DNA of 64,000 bases. It comes from Rhodobacterales bacterium LSUCC0031. Lineage in GTDB: Bacteria; Pseudomonadota; Alphaproteobacteria; Rhodobacterales; Rhodobacteraceae. The translations under genes were made by a program, and so were the position numbers. Of the stretch, positions 46,825 through 57,016 are shown one piece after another (within the stretch, counting starts at the first letter, position 1; every line of letters begins with the position of its first letter). The notes below the pieces were generated by a model. That model searched no databases. It saw only the letters and a program-made list of their open reading frames with translations, and was not told where the DNA came from. The stretch covers positions 484,001-548,000 of the forward strand of contig WVSP01000001.1 in NCBI GenBank assembly GCA_015689735.1, in the 5' to 3' direction.

Positions 46825-48347
46825 CCCGCCTGATCCTGATCCTTGGCGACCAGCTGTCCGACGATCTTTCGGCGCTGCGCGAGGGCGATCCGGCCCGCGA
46901 TACCATCGTCATGGCCGAGGTGATGGGCGAGGCGGCCTACGTCCCCCACCACCCCAAGAAGATCGCCTTTCTTTTTGCCGCGATGCGCAAATTTGCGGCG
47001 CGTCTGGAGGGGCAGGGCTGGCGCGTCCTCTACACGCGCCTCGATGATCCCGAAAACACGCAATCCATCCCCGGCGAATTGATCCGCCGCGCAGCCGAAA
47101 CCGGTGCGGTCGAGGTCATCGCCACCGAACCCGGCGAGTTCCGCTTGATCGCGGCACTGGAAGATTGCCCCATCCCCATCCACCAATTCCCCGACGACCG
47201 TTTCCTGTGCAGCCATGCCGAATTCGACGCATGGGCCGAGGGGCGCAAAGAGTTGCGGATGGAATGGTTCTACCGCGAGATGCGCCGCAAGACGGGCTTG
47301 TTGATGGCGGGCGACAAACCTGTGGGCGGCAAGTGGAACTACGACCACGACAACCGCAAACCCGCGCCGGGCGAGATCGGCTTTGACGGCCCGCTGCGCT
47401 TTGCCCCCGATGCGGTGACCGAAGAGGTTCTGGCGCTCGTGGCTGACCGCTTTGCCGAAAACTTCGGCACGCTTGCCCCCTTTTGGTTTGCCACCGACCG
47501 CGCGGGTGCGCGCGCCGCACTCGATCATTTCATCGCCCATGCCCTGCCGCGCTTTGGCGATTTTCAGGATGCGATGCTGGATGGAAATCGCTTCCTCTAT
47601 CATTCCGTCATCTCGATGTATCTTAACGCGGGCCTCTTGGGCTGGCGCGAGGTTTGCGAGGCCGCTGAAGCGGCCTATCGGGCAAATGCCGCACCGCTCA
47701 ACGCCGTCGAGGGGTTCATCCGCCAGATCATCGGCTGGCGCGAATTCATGCGGGGCATCTATTTCCGCCAAGGCCCCGGCTACACGGCGATGAACACGCT
47801 GGGCCACAGCCGCGCCTTGCCGGGTTTCTACTGGTCGGGCGACACCAAGATGCGCTGCATGTCGCGCGCCATCGCACAGACAAGGGACGAGGCCTATGCC
47901 CACCACATCCAGCGCCTGATGGTGACGGGCAATTTCGCGCTGCTTGCGGGGATCGACCCCTATCAGGTTCATGAATGGTATTTGGCGGTTTATGTCGATG
48001 CCTATGAATGGGTCGAGGCACCCAATGTCATCGGCATGAGCCAATTTGCCGATGGCGGCATCGTGGGGTCCAAGCCCTATGTTTCGGGCGGCAACTACAT
48101 TAACAAGATGTCAGATCATTGCCAGCGATGTAGCTATGAGATCGGCGAAAAAACGGGCGAGAAAGCCTGTCCTTTCAATTATCTTTACTGGGCCTTCCTG
48201 CATCGTCACCGCGACCGCTTTGGCCGCAACCCGCGCATGGCGCAGATGTATCGCACATGGATGAACATGTCCGATGACAAGCGGCAGGCCACGCTTGACA
48301 GCGCCGATGCTTTCCTCGCGCGGATTGATCGCGGCGCACCTGTCTAA
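46818..48347 (+). CDS. phrB: FeS-containing photolyase/cryptochrome (PhrB/CryB class)
   Basis: A 509-residue FeS-BCP protein, the class of bacterial (6-4) photolyase PhrB of Agrobacterium and CryB of Rhodobacter. Binds FAD and a 4Fe-4S cluster; the four cysteines are at 347, 435, 438 and 451 (KMRCMSR, DHCQRCS, EKACPF), matching 350, 438, 441 and 454 of PhrB. The His-His pair of the active site is in AHHIQRLMV (361-369). The FAD-binding block MTGNFALLAGIDP-like VTGNFALLAGIDPYQVHEWY is complete. It repairs UV lesions or acts as a light sensor. Confidence 0.95.
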   Translation: MVARLILILGDQLSDDLSALREGDPARDTIVMAEVMGEAAYVPHHPKKIAFLFAAMRKFAARLEGQGWRVLYTRLDDPENTQSIPGELIRRAAETGAVEVIATEPGEFRLIAALEDCPIPIHQFPDDRFLCSHAEFDAWAEGRKELRMEWFYREMRRKTGLLMAGDKPVGGKWNYDHDNRKPAPGEIGFDGPLRFAPDAVTEEVLALVADRFAENFGTLAPFWFATDRAGARAALDHFIAHALPRFGDFQDAMLDGNRFLYHSVISMYLNAGLLGWREVCEAAEAAYRANAAPLNAVEGFIRQIIGWREFMRGIYFRQGPGYTAMNTLGHSRALPGFYWSGDTKMRCMSRAIAQTRDEAYAHHIQRLMVTGNFALLAGIDPYQVHEWYLAVYVDAYEWVEAPNVIGMSQFADGGIVGSKPYVSGGNYINKMSDHCQRCSYEIGEKTGEKACPFNYLYWAFLHRHRDRFGRNPRMAQMYRTWMNMSDDKRQATLDSADAFLARIDRGAPV

Positions 48348-48447
48348 GGGCGCTTGACGCAAGCCCAGATGCGGCCCATCTGCGCTATCGGCACGGCGAC
48401 CGAAATTGATCTGCGGCCCGCGCGTGTTTTCTTCTGGAGAGTAAGAT

Positions 48448-48999
48448 ATGATCGCCGTTCAATCTGTGAGCGACGCCTTTTCGGGTGCGGATTGCGCACG
48501 CCTTCTCGACATGATCGCAACCGCCCCTGCCCGCGACGCGGGGCTTGTCCGTCAAGCCCGTGATCACAATCTGCGCCGCGCCGATCTGGTTTGGCTCGAC
48601 GATATCGCGGACACGTCTTGGGTCATGGAGCGGCTGATCGACATCGTCCGTGTCGCCAACCGCGATGTCTTTGATTTCGACATCACCGATTTCGCCGAAA
48701 GCGCACAGGTCGCCCGCTACGGTGCCGAGCGCGAGGGGCATTTCGGCTGGCATTCCGATGTGGGCGAAGGGCGGTTGGCCGAGCGCCGCAAGCTGACCAT
48801 CGTCGTGCAATTGTCCGAGCCCGACGCATATACCGGCGGCGATCTGGAGGTGATGCCGGGGGCAAATATCATCGCTGCTGACCGCCGCCGTGGCGCGGCA
48901 ACGCTATTTCCGTCCTTCGTGCTGCACCGGGTCACGCCGGTCACCGCAGGTCAACGCCATTCCCTCACTGTTTGGTGCCACGGAGCGCCGTTTCGCTAA
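48448..48999 (+). CDS. 2-oxoglutarate/Fe(II)-dependent oxygenase
   Basis: A 183-residue dioxygenase of the PiuC/P4H-like 2OG-FeII_Oxy family. The iron ligands are His102 and Asp104 (HSDVG) and His160 (LHRVTPV); Arg170 in GQRHSLTVW would bind the 2-oxoglutarate carboxylate. GGAG lies at normal distance before the ATG. It stands alone between the photolyase and wrbA genes. The substrate is unknown; related small enzymes act on proteins, siderophores or alkylated compounds. Confidence 0.87.
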   Translation: MIAVQSVSDAFSGADCARLLDMIATAPARDAGLVRQARDHNLRRADLVWLDDIADTSWVMERLIDIVRVANRDVFDFDITDFAESAQVARYGAEREGHFGWHSDVGEGRLAERRKLTIVVQLSEPDAYTGGDLEVMPGANIIAADRRRGAATLFPSFVLHRVTPVTAGQRHSLTVWCHGAPFR

Positions 49000-49122
49000 G
49001 CGCGCGCGCAGGCAAGTGTGAAACAGCGCACAGGGCCTTTGCATCGGCGCAGAATTGAGGGTGATGCCGCGCTGCGACATGTGTCTTGTCATACCGCAAC
49101 CTGCGAACAGGGAGTTTCCCAC

Positions 49123-49713
49123 ATGTCTCACGTCAAGCTCGCCGTGATTTTCTATTCGACCTACGGCACCAACCACCAAATGGCCGAGATCGCCGCCGAG
49201 GCCGCCCGCGCCGCTGGTGCCGAGGTGCGCTTGCTGCGTGTCGCTGAAACAGCGCCCGCAGAGGTCGTGGCTGGCCAAGACGCATGGAAGGCGCAAGCCG
49301 ACAAGATGGCCGCGATCCCCGTTGCATCCCCTGCCGATATGGAATGGGCCAATGCCTATCTCTTTTCCGCGCCCACCCGCTTTGGCTCGGTCGCAAGCCA
49401 GCTGCGCGCCTTCATCGACACGCTCGGCGGCCAGTGGTTCTCGGGTGCTTTGTCCAACAAGGCGGTCAGCGCCATGACCTCGGCGCAAAACCTGCATGGC
49501 GGGATGGAGACGACGCTGATTGGTCTTTACACCACTTTGATGCATTGGGGCGCGGTCATCGTTGCGCCGGGCTATACCGATCAGGCCGTGTTTGCCGCCG
49601 GTGGCAACCCCTATGGCACCGTCGCCGTTGCGGGCAAGATCACGCCTGAAACCGAGGCCGCCATCGCCCATCAGGCCAAGCGCCTTGTCGCAATGGCTGC
49701 CAAAATCGCCTGA
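49123..49713 (+). CDS. wrbA: NAD(P)H:quinone oxidoreductase, WrbA type
   Basis: A 196-residue flavodoxin-like FMN enzyme that reduces quinones by two electrons, protecting against oxidative stress. FMN-binding blocks are [15 protein letters not shown] (9-23), [19 protein letters not shown] and [19 protein letters not shown] precedes the ATG at 49123 by about 8 nt. The upstream part of the open frame is non-coding in character. Confidence 0.95.
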   Translation: MSHVKLAVIFYSTYGTNHQMAEIAAEAARAAGAEVRLLRVAETAPAEVVAGQDAWKAQADKMAAIPVASPADMEWANAYLFSAPTRFGSVASQLRAFIDTLGGQWFSGALSNKAVSAMTSAQNLHGGMETTLIGLYTTLMHWGAVIVAPGYTDQAVFAAGGNPYGTVAVAGKITPETEAAIAHQAKRLVAMAAKIA

Positions 49714-49735
49714 TCGCGTCGCATCGCGTCATAGG

Positions 49736-49766
49736 GGCCGCGCGGGTGCATCTCGCGCGGCCTTTG
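49736..49766. terminator. Bidirectional terminator between wrbA and the metallopeptidase gene
   Basis: A perfect 9-bp GC stem GGCCGCGCG (49736-49744) / CGCGCGGCC (49754-49762) with a 9-nt loop, followed by TTTGTGTGT on the plus strand. It lies in the 62-bp gap between two convergent genes. Confidence 0.75.
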
Positions 49767-49775
49767 TGTGTGCCG

Positions 49776-50192
49776 TCATTCCCACCACGGATCGATGCGC
49801 GCGATATCCTCATCCGACCAGCCAAAATGATGCGCCAGCTCATGGATCAACACATGTGCCACCAACTGGCCCAAGGCCACATTCCCCCGGTCGGCCCATT
49901 CATCGAGGATCGGGCGGCGGAACAGCCAGATCGTGTCTGGCCCGATGGGCTGATCCATCACTGATTTCGCGGTCAGCGGGATGCCTTCGTAAAGCCCGGT
50001 CAACTCGAAGGGGTCCGCCATCTCCATCTCGGCCAGAACATGGGCGGGCGCGAAATCCTCGATGCGGATGACGATGCGCCGTGCTGCCGCGCCGTAGGGC
50101 GCGGGCAGGGCCGCCAAGGCCGCCTCGGCCAGCGCCTCGAAACTGTCGAGGCCGGGGGCAATCAGATCGGAATGGGGCGTGTCTTGCTTCAT
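49776..50192 (-). CDS. Zincin-like metallopeptidase family protein
   Basis: A 138-residue protein of the Zincin_1 (metallopeptidase family) group. The zinc motif is HELAHHFGWSDEDI near the C-terminus (HExxH plus a later Asp), and VMDQPIGPDTIWLFRRPILDEW is the conserved middle. The start ATG at 50192 gives the usual length. It is divergent from gltX; the two starts are 65 bp apart. The true substrate is not known for this family. Confidence 0.9.
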   Translation of the reverse strand: MKQDTPHSDLIAPGLDSFEALAEAALAALPAPYGAAARRIVIRIEDFAPAHVLAEMEMADPFELTGLYEGIPLTAKSVMDQPIGPDTIWLFRRPILDEWADRGNVALGQLVAHVLIHELAHHFGWSDEDIARIDPWWE

Positions 50193-50257
50193 GGCCTCGA
50201 TATGGACAATTCCGCCCTGATCTGAAAGACCGACTGCGTGTTGAAAAAGGCCCAAAC

Positions 50258-51583
50258 ATGACCATCACCACCCGTTTCGCGCCCTCGCCCACCGGCTACA
50301 TCCATGTGGGCAACCTGCGCACCGCGCTGTTCAACTACCTGATTGCTCGGAAATCCGGCGGCCGGTTCATCTTGCGCCTCGACGACACCGACCCCGAACG
50401 GTCGAAACAGGAATATGCCGACGCCATTCAGGAAGACCTTGAATGGCTGGGGATCACATGGGACCGGATCGAACGTCAATCCGACCGCCTCGACCGCTAC
50501 GCCGCAGAGGCCGAGCGCCTGCGCACGGCGGGCCGCTTCTACGAGGCGTGGGAAACGCCCACCGAGCTGGACCTCAAGCGCAAGAAGCAGCTCAACATGG
50601 GCCAGCCGCCGGTCTATGACCGCGCAGCCCTCAAGCTGTCGGCCGATGATCAGGTGCGGATGCGCGCCGAACGCGGGCAGGGCGTGTGGCGCTTCTTGCT
50701 CGATCAGGAGCGCATCGAATGGGAAGACGGCATCCTCGGGCCGCTCTCGATCGATGCGGGTTCGGTGTCAGACCCGGTGCTGATCCGCGCCGATGGCCAG
50801 GTGCTTTATACCTTTGCATCCGTCGTAGATGACATCGACATGGGTATCACCCATGTCGTGCGCGGCGCCGATCACGTCACCAACACCGCGACGCAAATCC
50901 AGATCATGGCGGCGCTGGGCGCGGGCCATCCGGCTTTCGCGCATCACTCGCTTCTGACCGGCGCGCAGGGTGAAGCCCTCTCCAAGCGGCTTGGCACGCT
51001 GTCCTTGCGCGACCTGCGCGCGGCGGGCGTCGAGCGGATGGCGCTCCTGAGCCTGATGGCGCGGCTTGGCTCGTCTCAGCCTGTGGTGCTGGCCGGATCG
51101 CTCGATGAATTGGCCGAAGGTTTCGACCTGTCGCAATTCGGCGCGGCGCCCACCAAGTTCGACGAGGCTGATCTTTACCCGCTGACCGCGCGCATCTTGC
51201 AGGAATTGCCGCTTTCAGCGGTCGCGGGTGACATCGCGGCTTTGGGCGTGCCTGACAGGCTTGCCGCCGATTTCTGGGATGTGGCGCGCGCAAATATCAC
51301 GACCAAGGCCGATCTGGCGGGATGGTGGCGGCTGTTTCGTGATGGCGCCACGCCCGTTGTCGATGCGGAAGACAGTGACTTTATCGCGCAAGCCTTCGCC
51401 ATGTTGCCCGACCTGCCCTATGACGCCGAGACTTGGTCCAAGTGGACCAACGCCGTCAAGGACGCGACGGGGCGTAAGGGCAAGGGGCTGTTCATGCCGC
51501 TGCGCAAGGCTGTGACAGGTCGCGAGAAAGGCCCGGAAATGGCCGATGTGATGCGGCTATTGCAGAAAAAGCCGACGCTGTAA
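50258..51583 (+). CDS. gltX: Glutamyl-tRNA synthetase, short 441-residue form
   Basis: Charges tRNA with glutamate. The HIGH-like motif is APSPTGYIHVGN (8-19), and KMSKS reads ALSKRLGTLS. At 441 residues with a short anticodon domain this is the GltX form common as one of two copies in alphaproteobacteria; the second copy would lie elsewhere. The alphaproteobacteria also use an amidotransferase route to Gln-tRNA, so the two copies may differ in specificity. AAAAGG precedes ATG 50258. Confidence 0.95.
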   Translation: MTITTRFAPSPTGYIHVGNLRTALFNYLIARKSGGRFILRLDDTDPERSKQEYADAIQEDLEWLGITWDRIERQSDRLDRYAAEAERLRTAGRFYEAWETPTELDLKRKKQLNMGQPPVYDRAALKLSADDQVRMRAERGQGVWRFLLDQERIEWEDGILGPLSIDAGSVSDPVLIRADGQVLYTFASVVDDIDMGITHVVRGADHVTNTATQIQIMAALGAGHPAFAHHSLLTGAQGEALSKRLGTLSLRDLRAAGVERMALLSLMARLGSSQPVVLAGSLDELAEGFDLSQFGAAPTKFDEADLYPLTARILQELPLSAVAGDIAALGVPDRLAADFWDVARANITTKADLAGWWRLFRDGATPVVDAEDSDFIAQAFAMLPDLPYDAETWSKWTNAVKDATGRKGKGLFMPLRKAVTGREKGPEMADVMRLLQKKPTL

Positions 51584-51633
51584 GGTGGGCCATTTGCCCA
51601 AAATCGGATGGCGCGTTGGGCAGATTGTCAACT

Positions 51634-52191
51634 CTACATGCCGATATCTTGCAGCCCGGCATCGACGATGGCACGCTCGCGCGCACTGAGCGTTTGGGCG
51701 CGCGGATAGCGTGGTGCGGCGCGGTCATCGTGCAAGCCCGCCTCCCAGCCTTTTGTGGTGGCAAAGAAACGCGCGACACCTTCTTCGCCGAATTCCCGCA
51801 AGAAACCCTGTACGACCGTATCGAGATAGCTCAGCAAGATTGGGTGGCGGCCCGTAGGCACGACATGGCGCGGCTCGACCTGGTAGATCATGATCTGTCC
51901 CGCGCGCGGATGGTCATGGGCGACATCGCGCAGATCATGACGCGCATAGGCGTGTTCGCGTGCGTCGAGCGCTGCCCAATCGCCCCCCGGCACGGCGGCG
52001 ATTAGCCCGTCGATCTCTTCCACCTCTGGCGCGGGCTGTACGGACAAATAGGCGATTTGGCGGATGGCGGTGGCCTGCCAGACCCGCACCCAGCCCCGCA
52101 CCCGGGCAGGCGCGGCGTCGCGATAGCCATGCGTCGCCCGGTTCACCAAGCTGCCATAGCCGAAGAAATAGGGATCATGTCCTGAGGTCAT
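51634..52191 (-). CDS. Gamma-glutamylcyclotransferase-like (AIG2/ChaC-type) protein
   Basis: A 185-residue protein with the GGCT fold: FFGYGSLVNRATHG at the N-terminus is the substrate loop, followed by VRGWVRVWQ and an acidic EHAYARHDL region that would hold the catalytic glutamate. It may act on gamma-glutamyl or other amine adducts in the cytoplasm. I chose ATG 52191 (MTSGHDPYFFGYGS); a longer frame adds a Cys-rich start without homologous appearance. It is divergent from the gcv operon. Confidence 0.82.
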   Translation of the reverse strand: MTSGHDPYFFGYGSLVNRATHGYRDAAPARVRGWVRVWQATAIRQIAYLSVQPAPEVEEIDGLIAAVPGGDWAALDAREHAYARHDLRDVAHDHPRAGQIMIYQVEPRHVVPTGRHPILLSYLDTVVQGFLREFGEEGVARFFATTKGWEAGLHDDRAAPRYPRAQTLSARERAIVDAGLQDIGM

Positions 52192-52273
52192 GTCGGTTTT
52201 GATGACGAAAACGCCGCAGCCGCACAAGGCCCCTTGCGGGCTTTTCCCAGCCTGATATTTTGAACTCGTCGAT

Positions 52274-52429
52274 GCAGGGAGACGCTGATCCGCGAGGGTC
52301 AGGGCCGAAGGAGCAACCGCCCCGGTAAACTCTCAGGCAAAAGGACCTGTTCCGACACCAAAACTCTGGAGAGTGATGTGGGTCTCCGCATCCGCCGAAG
52401 GGATAACGATCTCAGGCGAAAGGACAGAG
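52274..52429 (+). promoter_or_regulatory. Tandem glycine riboswitch
   Basis: Two glycine aptamers upstream of gcvT. Aptamer 1 (about 52274-52350) contains GCCGAAGGAGCAA and CTCTCAGGCAAAAGGAC; aptamer 2 (about 52364-52429) contains GCCGAAGGGATAACG and ATCTCAGGCGAAAGGAC. P1 helices are GCAGG/CCTGT and CTCTG/CAGAG, and a short linker joins the two, as in the canonical gcvT element. It should switch on the glycine cleavage operon when glycine is abundant. The gcvT start is 76 nt downstream. Confidence 0.96.
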
Positions 52430-52504
52430 GGGGCGTCGCAAACGCGGCCTTTCGCCGCAAAAAACGATGCCGGGCGCTTGCGCGCATGGAAGGGGCGAAA
52501 CACG

Positions 52505-53623
52505 ATGACCGATGACGCAATAGCGCCCAGCTTGACCGCCTTGCCGCTGGCGGCCTTGCATGTGGAACTGGGGGCGAAATGCGTGCCATTCGCTGGTTGG
52601 TCCATGCCAGTGCAATATGCGCAAGGCGTCATGGCCGAGCATCTGTGGACCCGCTCTCATGCCGGGCTGTTTGATGTGAGCCATATGGGGCAAGTCCGCC
52701 TTCCCAAATCTGCGCTTGCAGCCCTTGAAGGGTTGATCCCCGCCGATCTGCTGGGCCTACCCGAGGGGCGGCAGCGCTACGGTGTTTTTACCAATGATGC
52801 TGGTGGCGTTTTGGACGATCTGATGGTGGCCCATCGCGCCGATGACATCCTTTTGATCGTCAATGCCGCGCGCCATGCCCATGATCTAGCGCATTTGCGC
52901 GCTCATATAGCGGGAGTCGAAGCGGTGACGGATCGCGCGCTTCTGGCGCTCCAAGGCCCCGAGGCCGAGGCCGCGCTGGCCGCCCTTGTGCCGGGCGTGG
53001 CCGCGATGCGCTTCATGGATGTGGCGGTGTTGCCCTGGCAAGGCGCGGATCTTTGGATATCGCGTTCGGGCTATACGGGCGAGGATGGTTTTGAAATCTC
53101 GGTGCCTGTGACCCATGCTGAGGGTTTGGCCCGTGCGCTGCTCTCGGATGCGCGCGTAGCGCCCATCGGGCTTGGCGCGCGTGACAGCTTGCGGCTGGAA
53201 GCCGGGCTGCCGCTTTACGGTCAAGAGATGGACGAGACCACTTCCCCCGTCGAGGCAGGTCAAGGCTGGTCGATTGGCCGTGCGCGCCGCGCAGGCGGGG
53301 CGCGGGCGGGTGGCTTTCCCGGCGCCGAGGTGATCCTCGATCAACTGGCACAAGGCGCGCCGCGCCGCCGCGTGGGTCTTTTGCCAGAGGGCCGCGCACC
53401 GATGCGCGCAGGCGTCGCCCTGTTCGCCGCGCCGGAAGGGGACGCGCAGATCGGCCATATCACCTCGGGCGGTTTCGGCCCCTCGGTCGGAGGACCCGTC
53501 GCCATTGGCCTGATCGCCGCCGAGACACCCGCCGACGCAACCCTCTTTGGCGATCTGCGCGGCAAGCGTCTGGCCTTGCGCCAGGTGCCGCTGCCCTTCG
53601 TTCCCCCCGGCTTCAAACGCTGA
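52505..53623 (+). CDS. gcvT: Glycine cleavage system T protein (aminomethyltransferase)
   Basis: Transfers the aminomethyl-derived one-carbon unit from the H protein to tetrahydrofolate, releasing ammonia. It has 372 residues; signatures are [42 protein letters not shown] (folate site) and [22 protein letters not shown]. The ATG at 52505 is the first in-frame start after the riboswitch. gcvH follows 31 bp downstream. Confidence 0.96.
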   Translation: MTDDAIAPSLTALPLAALHVELGAKCVPFAGWSMPVQYAQGVMAEHLWTRSHAGLFDVSHMGQVRLPKSALAALEGLIPADLLGLPEGRQRYGVFTNDAGGVLDDLMVAHRADDILLIVNAARHAHDLAHLRAHIAGVEAVTDRALLALQGPEAEAALAALVPGVAAMRFMDVAVLPWQGADLWISRSGYTGEDGFEISVPVTHAEGLARALLSDARVAPIGLGARDSLRLEAGLPLYGQEMDETTSPVEAGQGWSIGRARRAGGARAGGFPGAEVILDQLAQGAPRRRVGLLPEGRAPMRAGVALFAAPEGDAQIGHITSGGFGPSVGGPVAIGLIAAETPADATLFGDLRGKRLALRQVPLPFVPPGFKR

Positions 53624-53654
53624 TGACCACCCCCCCCCTCCAGATGAGGATCAC

Positions 53655-54017
53655 ATGAAATACACCGAAGATCATGAATGGCTGAGCCTCGATGGCGACA
53701 TCGTCACCGTCGGCATCACCGAATACGCCGCGACGCAGCTGGGCGATGTCGTGTTCGTCGAATTGCCCGAGATCGAGACGCAGGTCGCGCGCGGCGACGA
53801 GATCGTGGTGATCGAAAGCGTCAAGGCGGCGTCCGATATTGTGGCCCCGCTCGATGGCGAGATCGTCGAGATCAACGAGGCGTTGGTCGATAACCCGGCG
53901 CTGGTGAATGATGACCCGACCGGGGCGGCGTGGTTCTTCAAAATCAAGATCGAGGATGACGCAGCACTCGATGAATTCATGGATGAGGACGAATACAAGG
54001 ATCATATCGGGGAATGA
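53655..54017 (+). CDS. gcvH: Glycine cleavage system H protein
   Basis: A 120-residue lipoyl carrier shuttling between P, T and L proteins. The lipoylated lysine is in [17 protein letters not shown] (about Lys 59), and EHEWLS-like [19 protein letters not shown] begins the fold. AGGAT precedes the ATG at 53655. A 109-bp gap containing a Rhodobacteraceae intergenic repeat separates it from gcvP. Confidence 0.97.
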   Translation: MKYTEDHEWLSLDGDIVTVGITEYAATQLGDVVFVELPEIETQVARGDEIVVIESVKAASDIVAPLDGEIVEINEALVDNPALVNDDPTGAAWFFKIKIEDDAALDEFMDEDEYKDHIGE

Positions 54018-54025
54018 GCGATAGT

Positions 54026-54092
54026 GGGGGCTCTGCCCCCGCCGCGCCTGTGGCGCGACTCCCCCGGGATATTTTTGAAACAGAGAAGCAGC
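54026..54092 (+). repeat. Rhodobacteraceae-type intergenic repeat
   Basis: Two short hairpins (GGGGGCTCTGCCCCC at 54026-54040, then a GCCGCGCCTGTGGCGCG hairpin) followed by CTCCCCCGGGATATTTTTGAA. I recognise this arrangement as a repeat scattered between genes in Rhodobacteraceae; only one copy is in this window. It sits between gcvH and gcvP and may tune expression of the two. Confidence 0.6.
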
Positions 54093-54132
54093 GGAGGCGC
54101 AGACCCCTCCGCCTTGTGACAGGACCATGCCC

Positions 54133-56970
54133 ATGCCTTGGACGCCGACCGCCTATGATCCGACCGATTTCGCCAACCGCCGCCATATCGGCCCTTCGCC
54201 CGCCGAGATGGCCGTGATGCTCAAGGTGGTGGGCGCCGATAGCCTCGATGCGCTGATTGATGAGACGGTGCCCGCTGCGATCCGGCAGGCCGCCGCCCTC
54301 GATTGGGCGCCGATGTCTGAGGCGGCGCTTCTCGACCATATGCGCGTGATCGCGGGCCGCAACAAGCCGATGGTCCAGATGATCGGGCAGGGCTATTACA
54401 ACACCCACACGCCGCCTGCGATCCAGCGCAATGTGCTGGAAAATCCGGCATGGTACACTGCCTATACGCCCTATCAGCCCGAGATCGCGCAAGGCCGATT
54501 GGAAGCCCTGTTGAATTTCCAGACGATGGTCGCCGATCTGACGGGGCTTGAGGTTGCCAATGCCTCGCTGCTGGACGAGGCGACGGCCTGCGCCGAGGCG
54601 ATGGTGATGGCCGAGCGCGTCGCCAAATCGAAGGCGCGGGCGTTTTTCATCGACGAGAACTGTCATCCGCAAAATATCGCGGTGATGCGCACGCGCGCCG
54701 AACCCCTGGGGATCGCGGTGATCGTTGGCCCTCCCGAGGCGCTTGATCCGACGGAAGTATTCGGCGCGATCTTTCAAGTGCCAGGAAGCATCGGCGGCCT
54801 GTCTGACCCGAGCGCCCAGATCGCGGCCCTGCATGAGAACAAGGCGATCGGGATTATCGCCGGCGACCTCTTGGCGCTGACGCTGGTCAAGGATGCGGGC
54901 AGTATGGGGGCCGATATCGCGGTGGGCAGCGCGCAGCGGTTCGGTGTTCCCTTGGGCTATGGCGGGCCGCATGCGGCCTTCATGGCGTGCCGCGATGCGC
55001 ATAAGCGCGCGATGCCGGGGCGCATCGTGGGGGTGTCGATCGACAGCCATGGCCACAAGGCCTATCGCCTGTCGCTTCAGACACGCGAGCAGCATATCCG
55101 TCGCGAGAAAGCCACATCGAATGTCTGCACCGCGCAGGCGCTTTTGGCGGTGATGGCGAGTTTCTATGCCGTCTTCCACGGCCCCGAGGGGCTGCGCGCC
55201 ATCGCGCAGGATGTGCATCTGAAGGCCGTGCGCTTGGCCGAAAGCCTGCGCGCGGGCGGATACGTTCCCGAAGCGGCGGCGTTTTTCGACACGGTGACGG
55301 TGCCTGTGGGCGACCGGCAAAGCCGGATCATGGCGGCGGCTGTCGCGCGTGGGATCAACCTGCGCGATGTGGGGCGTGACCGGATCGGAATCTCCGTCGA
55401 TGAAACCACGACCGAGGTGCATCTGGCCGCCGTTTGCGCAGCTTTTGATGTGGCGCTGGCGGCGCCCCAGAGCACACCCGCCATCCCCGATGCGATGCTG
55501 CGCACGACGCCTTACCTGACCCATCCGATCTTTCACATGAACCGGGCCGAGTCCGAGATGATGCGCTACATGCGCCGCCTGTCCGACCGCGATCTGGCGC
55601 TTGATCGCGCGATGATCCCGCTGGGGTCATGCACCATGAAGCTGAATGCCGCCGTCGAGATGATGCCGGTCACATGGCCGGAATTCAATTCCATCCACCC
55701 CTTTGCCCCCGCCGATCAGGCGCAGGGCTATGCCGAAATGCTGGCTGATCTATCGGCCAAGCTCTGCGAGATCACGGGTTATGACGCCATGTCGATGCAG
55801 CCCAATTCCGGCGCGCAGGGCGAATATGCGGGGCTTTTGACCATCGCGGCCTATCACAAGGCGCGCGGTGAAGGGCATCGGCGCGTCTGCCTGATCCCGG
55901 TGTCAGCGCACGGCACCAACCCGGCCAGCGCGCAGATGTGCGGGATGGAGGTCGTGGTGGTGAAAGCCGCCGAGAATGGCGATGTGGATCTGGAAGATTT
56001 CCGCGCCAAGGCCGAAGCGGCGGGCGACAATCTGGCGGCCTGCATGATCACCTACCCCTCGACGCATGGCGTGTTCGAGGAAACGGTGCGCGAGGTCTGC
56101 GCGATCACGCACCGGCATGGCGGGCAGGTCTATCTCGACGGGGCGAACCTCAACGCGATGGTGGGCTTGGCGCGGCCGGGCGATGTCGGCGCCGATGTCA
56201 GCCACCTGAACCTGCACAAGACCTTTTGTATCCCGCATGGCGGTGGCGGTCCGGGCATGGGGCCGATCGGGGTCAAGGCGCATCTCGCGCCCTTCCTGCC
56301 CGGCCACCCGGAGACGGGCGGCGCGACGGGGCCTGTTTCTGGCGCGCCCTATGGCTCGGCCTCGATTCTGCCGATTTCCTATGCCTATGTCCGGCTCATG
56401 GGCGGCGAGGGGATCACCCGGGCGACCAAGGTGGCGATCTTGAACGCCAATTACATCGCCAAGCGGCTGGAGGGGGCGTTTCCGGTGCTGTTCAAGGGCA
56501 AGGGGGGGCGCGTCGCGCATGAATGCATCCTCGACACCCGCCCCTTTGCCGAGGTGGGGGTGACGGTCGATGACATCGCCAAACGCCTGATGGATTGCGG
56601 CTTTCACGCGCCCACGATGAGCTGGCCCGTGGCTGGCACCTTGATGGTGGAGCCGACCGAATCGGAAACCCAAGCCGAGATCGACCGTTTTTGCGAGGCG
56701 ATGCTGGCCATCCGCGCCGAAATCGCCGAGGTCGAGGCAGGCCGCATGGCAATCGAGGCCAGCCCGCTGCGCCATGCGCCGCACACGATGGAGGATCTGA
56801 TCCGCGACTGGGACCGCACCTATAGCCGCGAGCAGGGCTGCTTTCCGCCCGGTGCCTTTCGCGTCGACAAGTATTGGCCGCCGGTTAACCGGGTGGACAA
56901 TGTCCATGGCGACAGGCATCTGATCTGCACCTGCCCGCCGCTCGACAGCTATCTGGAAGCTGCGGAATAA
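54133..56970 (+). CDS. gcvP: Glycine dehydrogenase (decarboxylating), P protein
   Basis: The PLP-dependent decarboxylase of the glycine cleavage system, 945 residues in one polypeptide (fused alpha and beta halves). The N-terminal [15 protein letters not shown] block, the [13 protein letters not shown] region and, in the C-terminal half, [21 protein letters not shown] with the PLP lysine are present. AGGA lies 8 nt before ATG 54133; ATG 54127 is too close to it. The lpd gene for the L protein is not in the window. Confidence 0.97.
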   Translation: MPWTPTAYDPTDFANRRHIGPSPAEMAVMLKVVGADSLDALIDETVPAAIRQAAALDWAPMSEAALLDHMRVIAGRNKPMVQMIGQGYYNTHTPPAIQRNVLENPAWYTAYTPYQPEIAQGRLEALLNFQTMVADLTGLEVANASLLDEATACAEAMVMAERVAKSKARAFFIDENCHPQNIAVMRTRAEPLGIAVIVGPPEALDPTEVFGAIFQVPGSIGGLSDPSAQIAALHENKAIGIIAGDLLALTLVKDAGSMGADIAVGSAQRFGVPLGYGGPHAAFMACRDAHKRAMPGRIVGVSIDSHGHKAYRLSLQTREQHIRREKATSNVCTAQALLAVMASFYAVFHGPEGLRAIAQDVHLKAVRLAESLRAGGYVPEAAAFFDTVTVPVGDRQSRIMAAAVARGINLRDVGRDRIGISVDETTTEVHLAAVCAAFDVALAAPQSTPAIPDAMLRTTPYLTHPIFHMNRAESEMMRYMRRLSDRDLALDRAMIPLGSCTMKLNAAVEMMPVTWPEFNSIHPFAPADQAQGYAEMLADLSAKLCEITGYDAMSMQPNSGAQGEYAGLLTIAAYHKARGEGHRRVCLIPVSAHGTNPASAQMCGMEVVVVKAAENGDVDLEDFRAKAEAAGDNLAACMITYPSTHGVFEETVREVCAITHRHGGQVYLDGANLNAMVGLARPGDVGADVSHLNLHKTFCIPHGGGGPGMGPIGVKAHLAPFLPGHPETGGATGPVSGAPYGSASILPISYAYVRLMGGEGITRATKVAILNANYIAKRLEGAFPVLFKGKGGRVAHECILDTRPFAEVGVTVDDIAKRLMDCGFHAPTMSWPVAGTLMVEPTESETQAEIDRFCEAMLAIRAEIAEVEAGRMAIEASPLRHAPHTMEDLIRDWDRTYSREQGCFPPGAFRVDKYWPPVNRVDNVHGDRHLICTCPPLDSYLEAAE

Positions 56971-56980
56971 GCGCCGCTTG

Positions 56981-57016
56981 ATCTGGTCGATCAGCCTTGG
57001 GGCTGGTCGACCAGAT
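56981..57016. terminator. Long hairpin at the gcvP/tlpA convergence
   Basis: Arms 56981-56996 and 57001-57016 pair over 16 bp with one G-T wobble and a TTGG loop. It lies between the gcvP stop and includes the last codons of the convergent thioredoxin gene, so it could end transcription from both sides. No U-tract follows on either strand. Confidence 0.6.

Noticed and set aside
46797-48044. 415-codon open frame on the minus strand opposite the photolyase gene
   Set aside because: No conserved motif, and the photolyase frame carries all cluster cysteines.
53977-55536. 519-codon open frame on the minus strand opposite gcvP
   Set aside because: Arg/His-rich composition typical of antisense frames; gcvP on the other strand is intact and secure.
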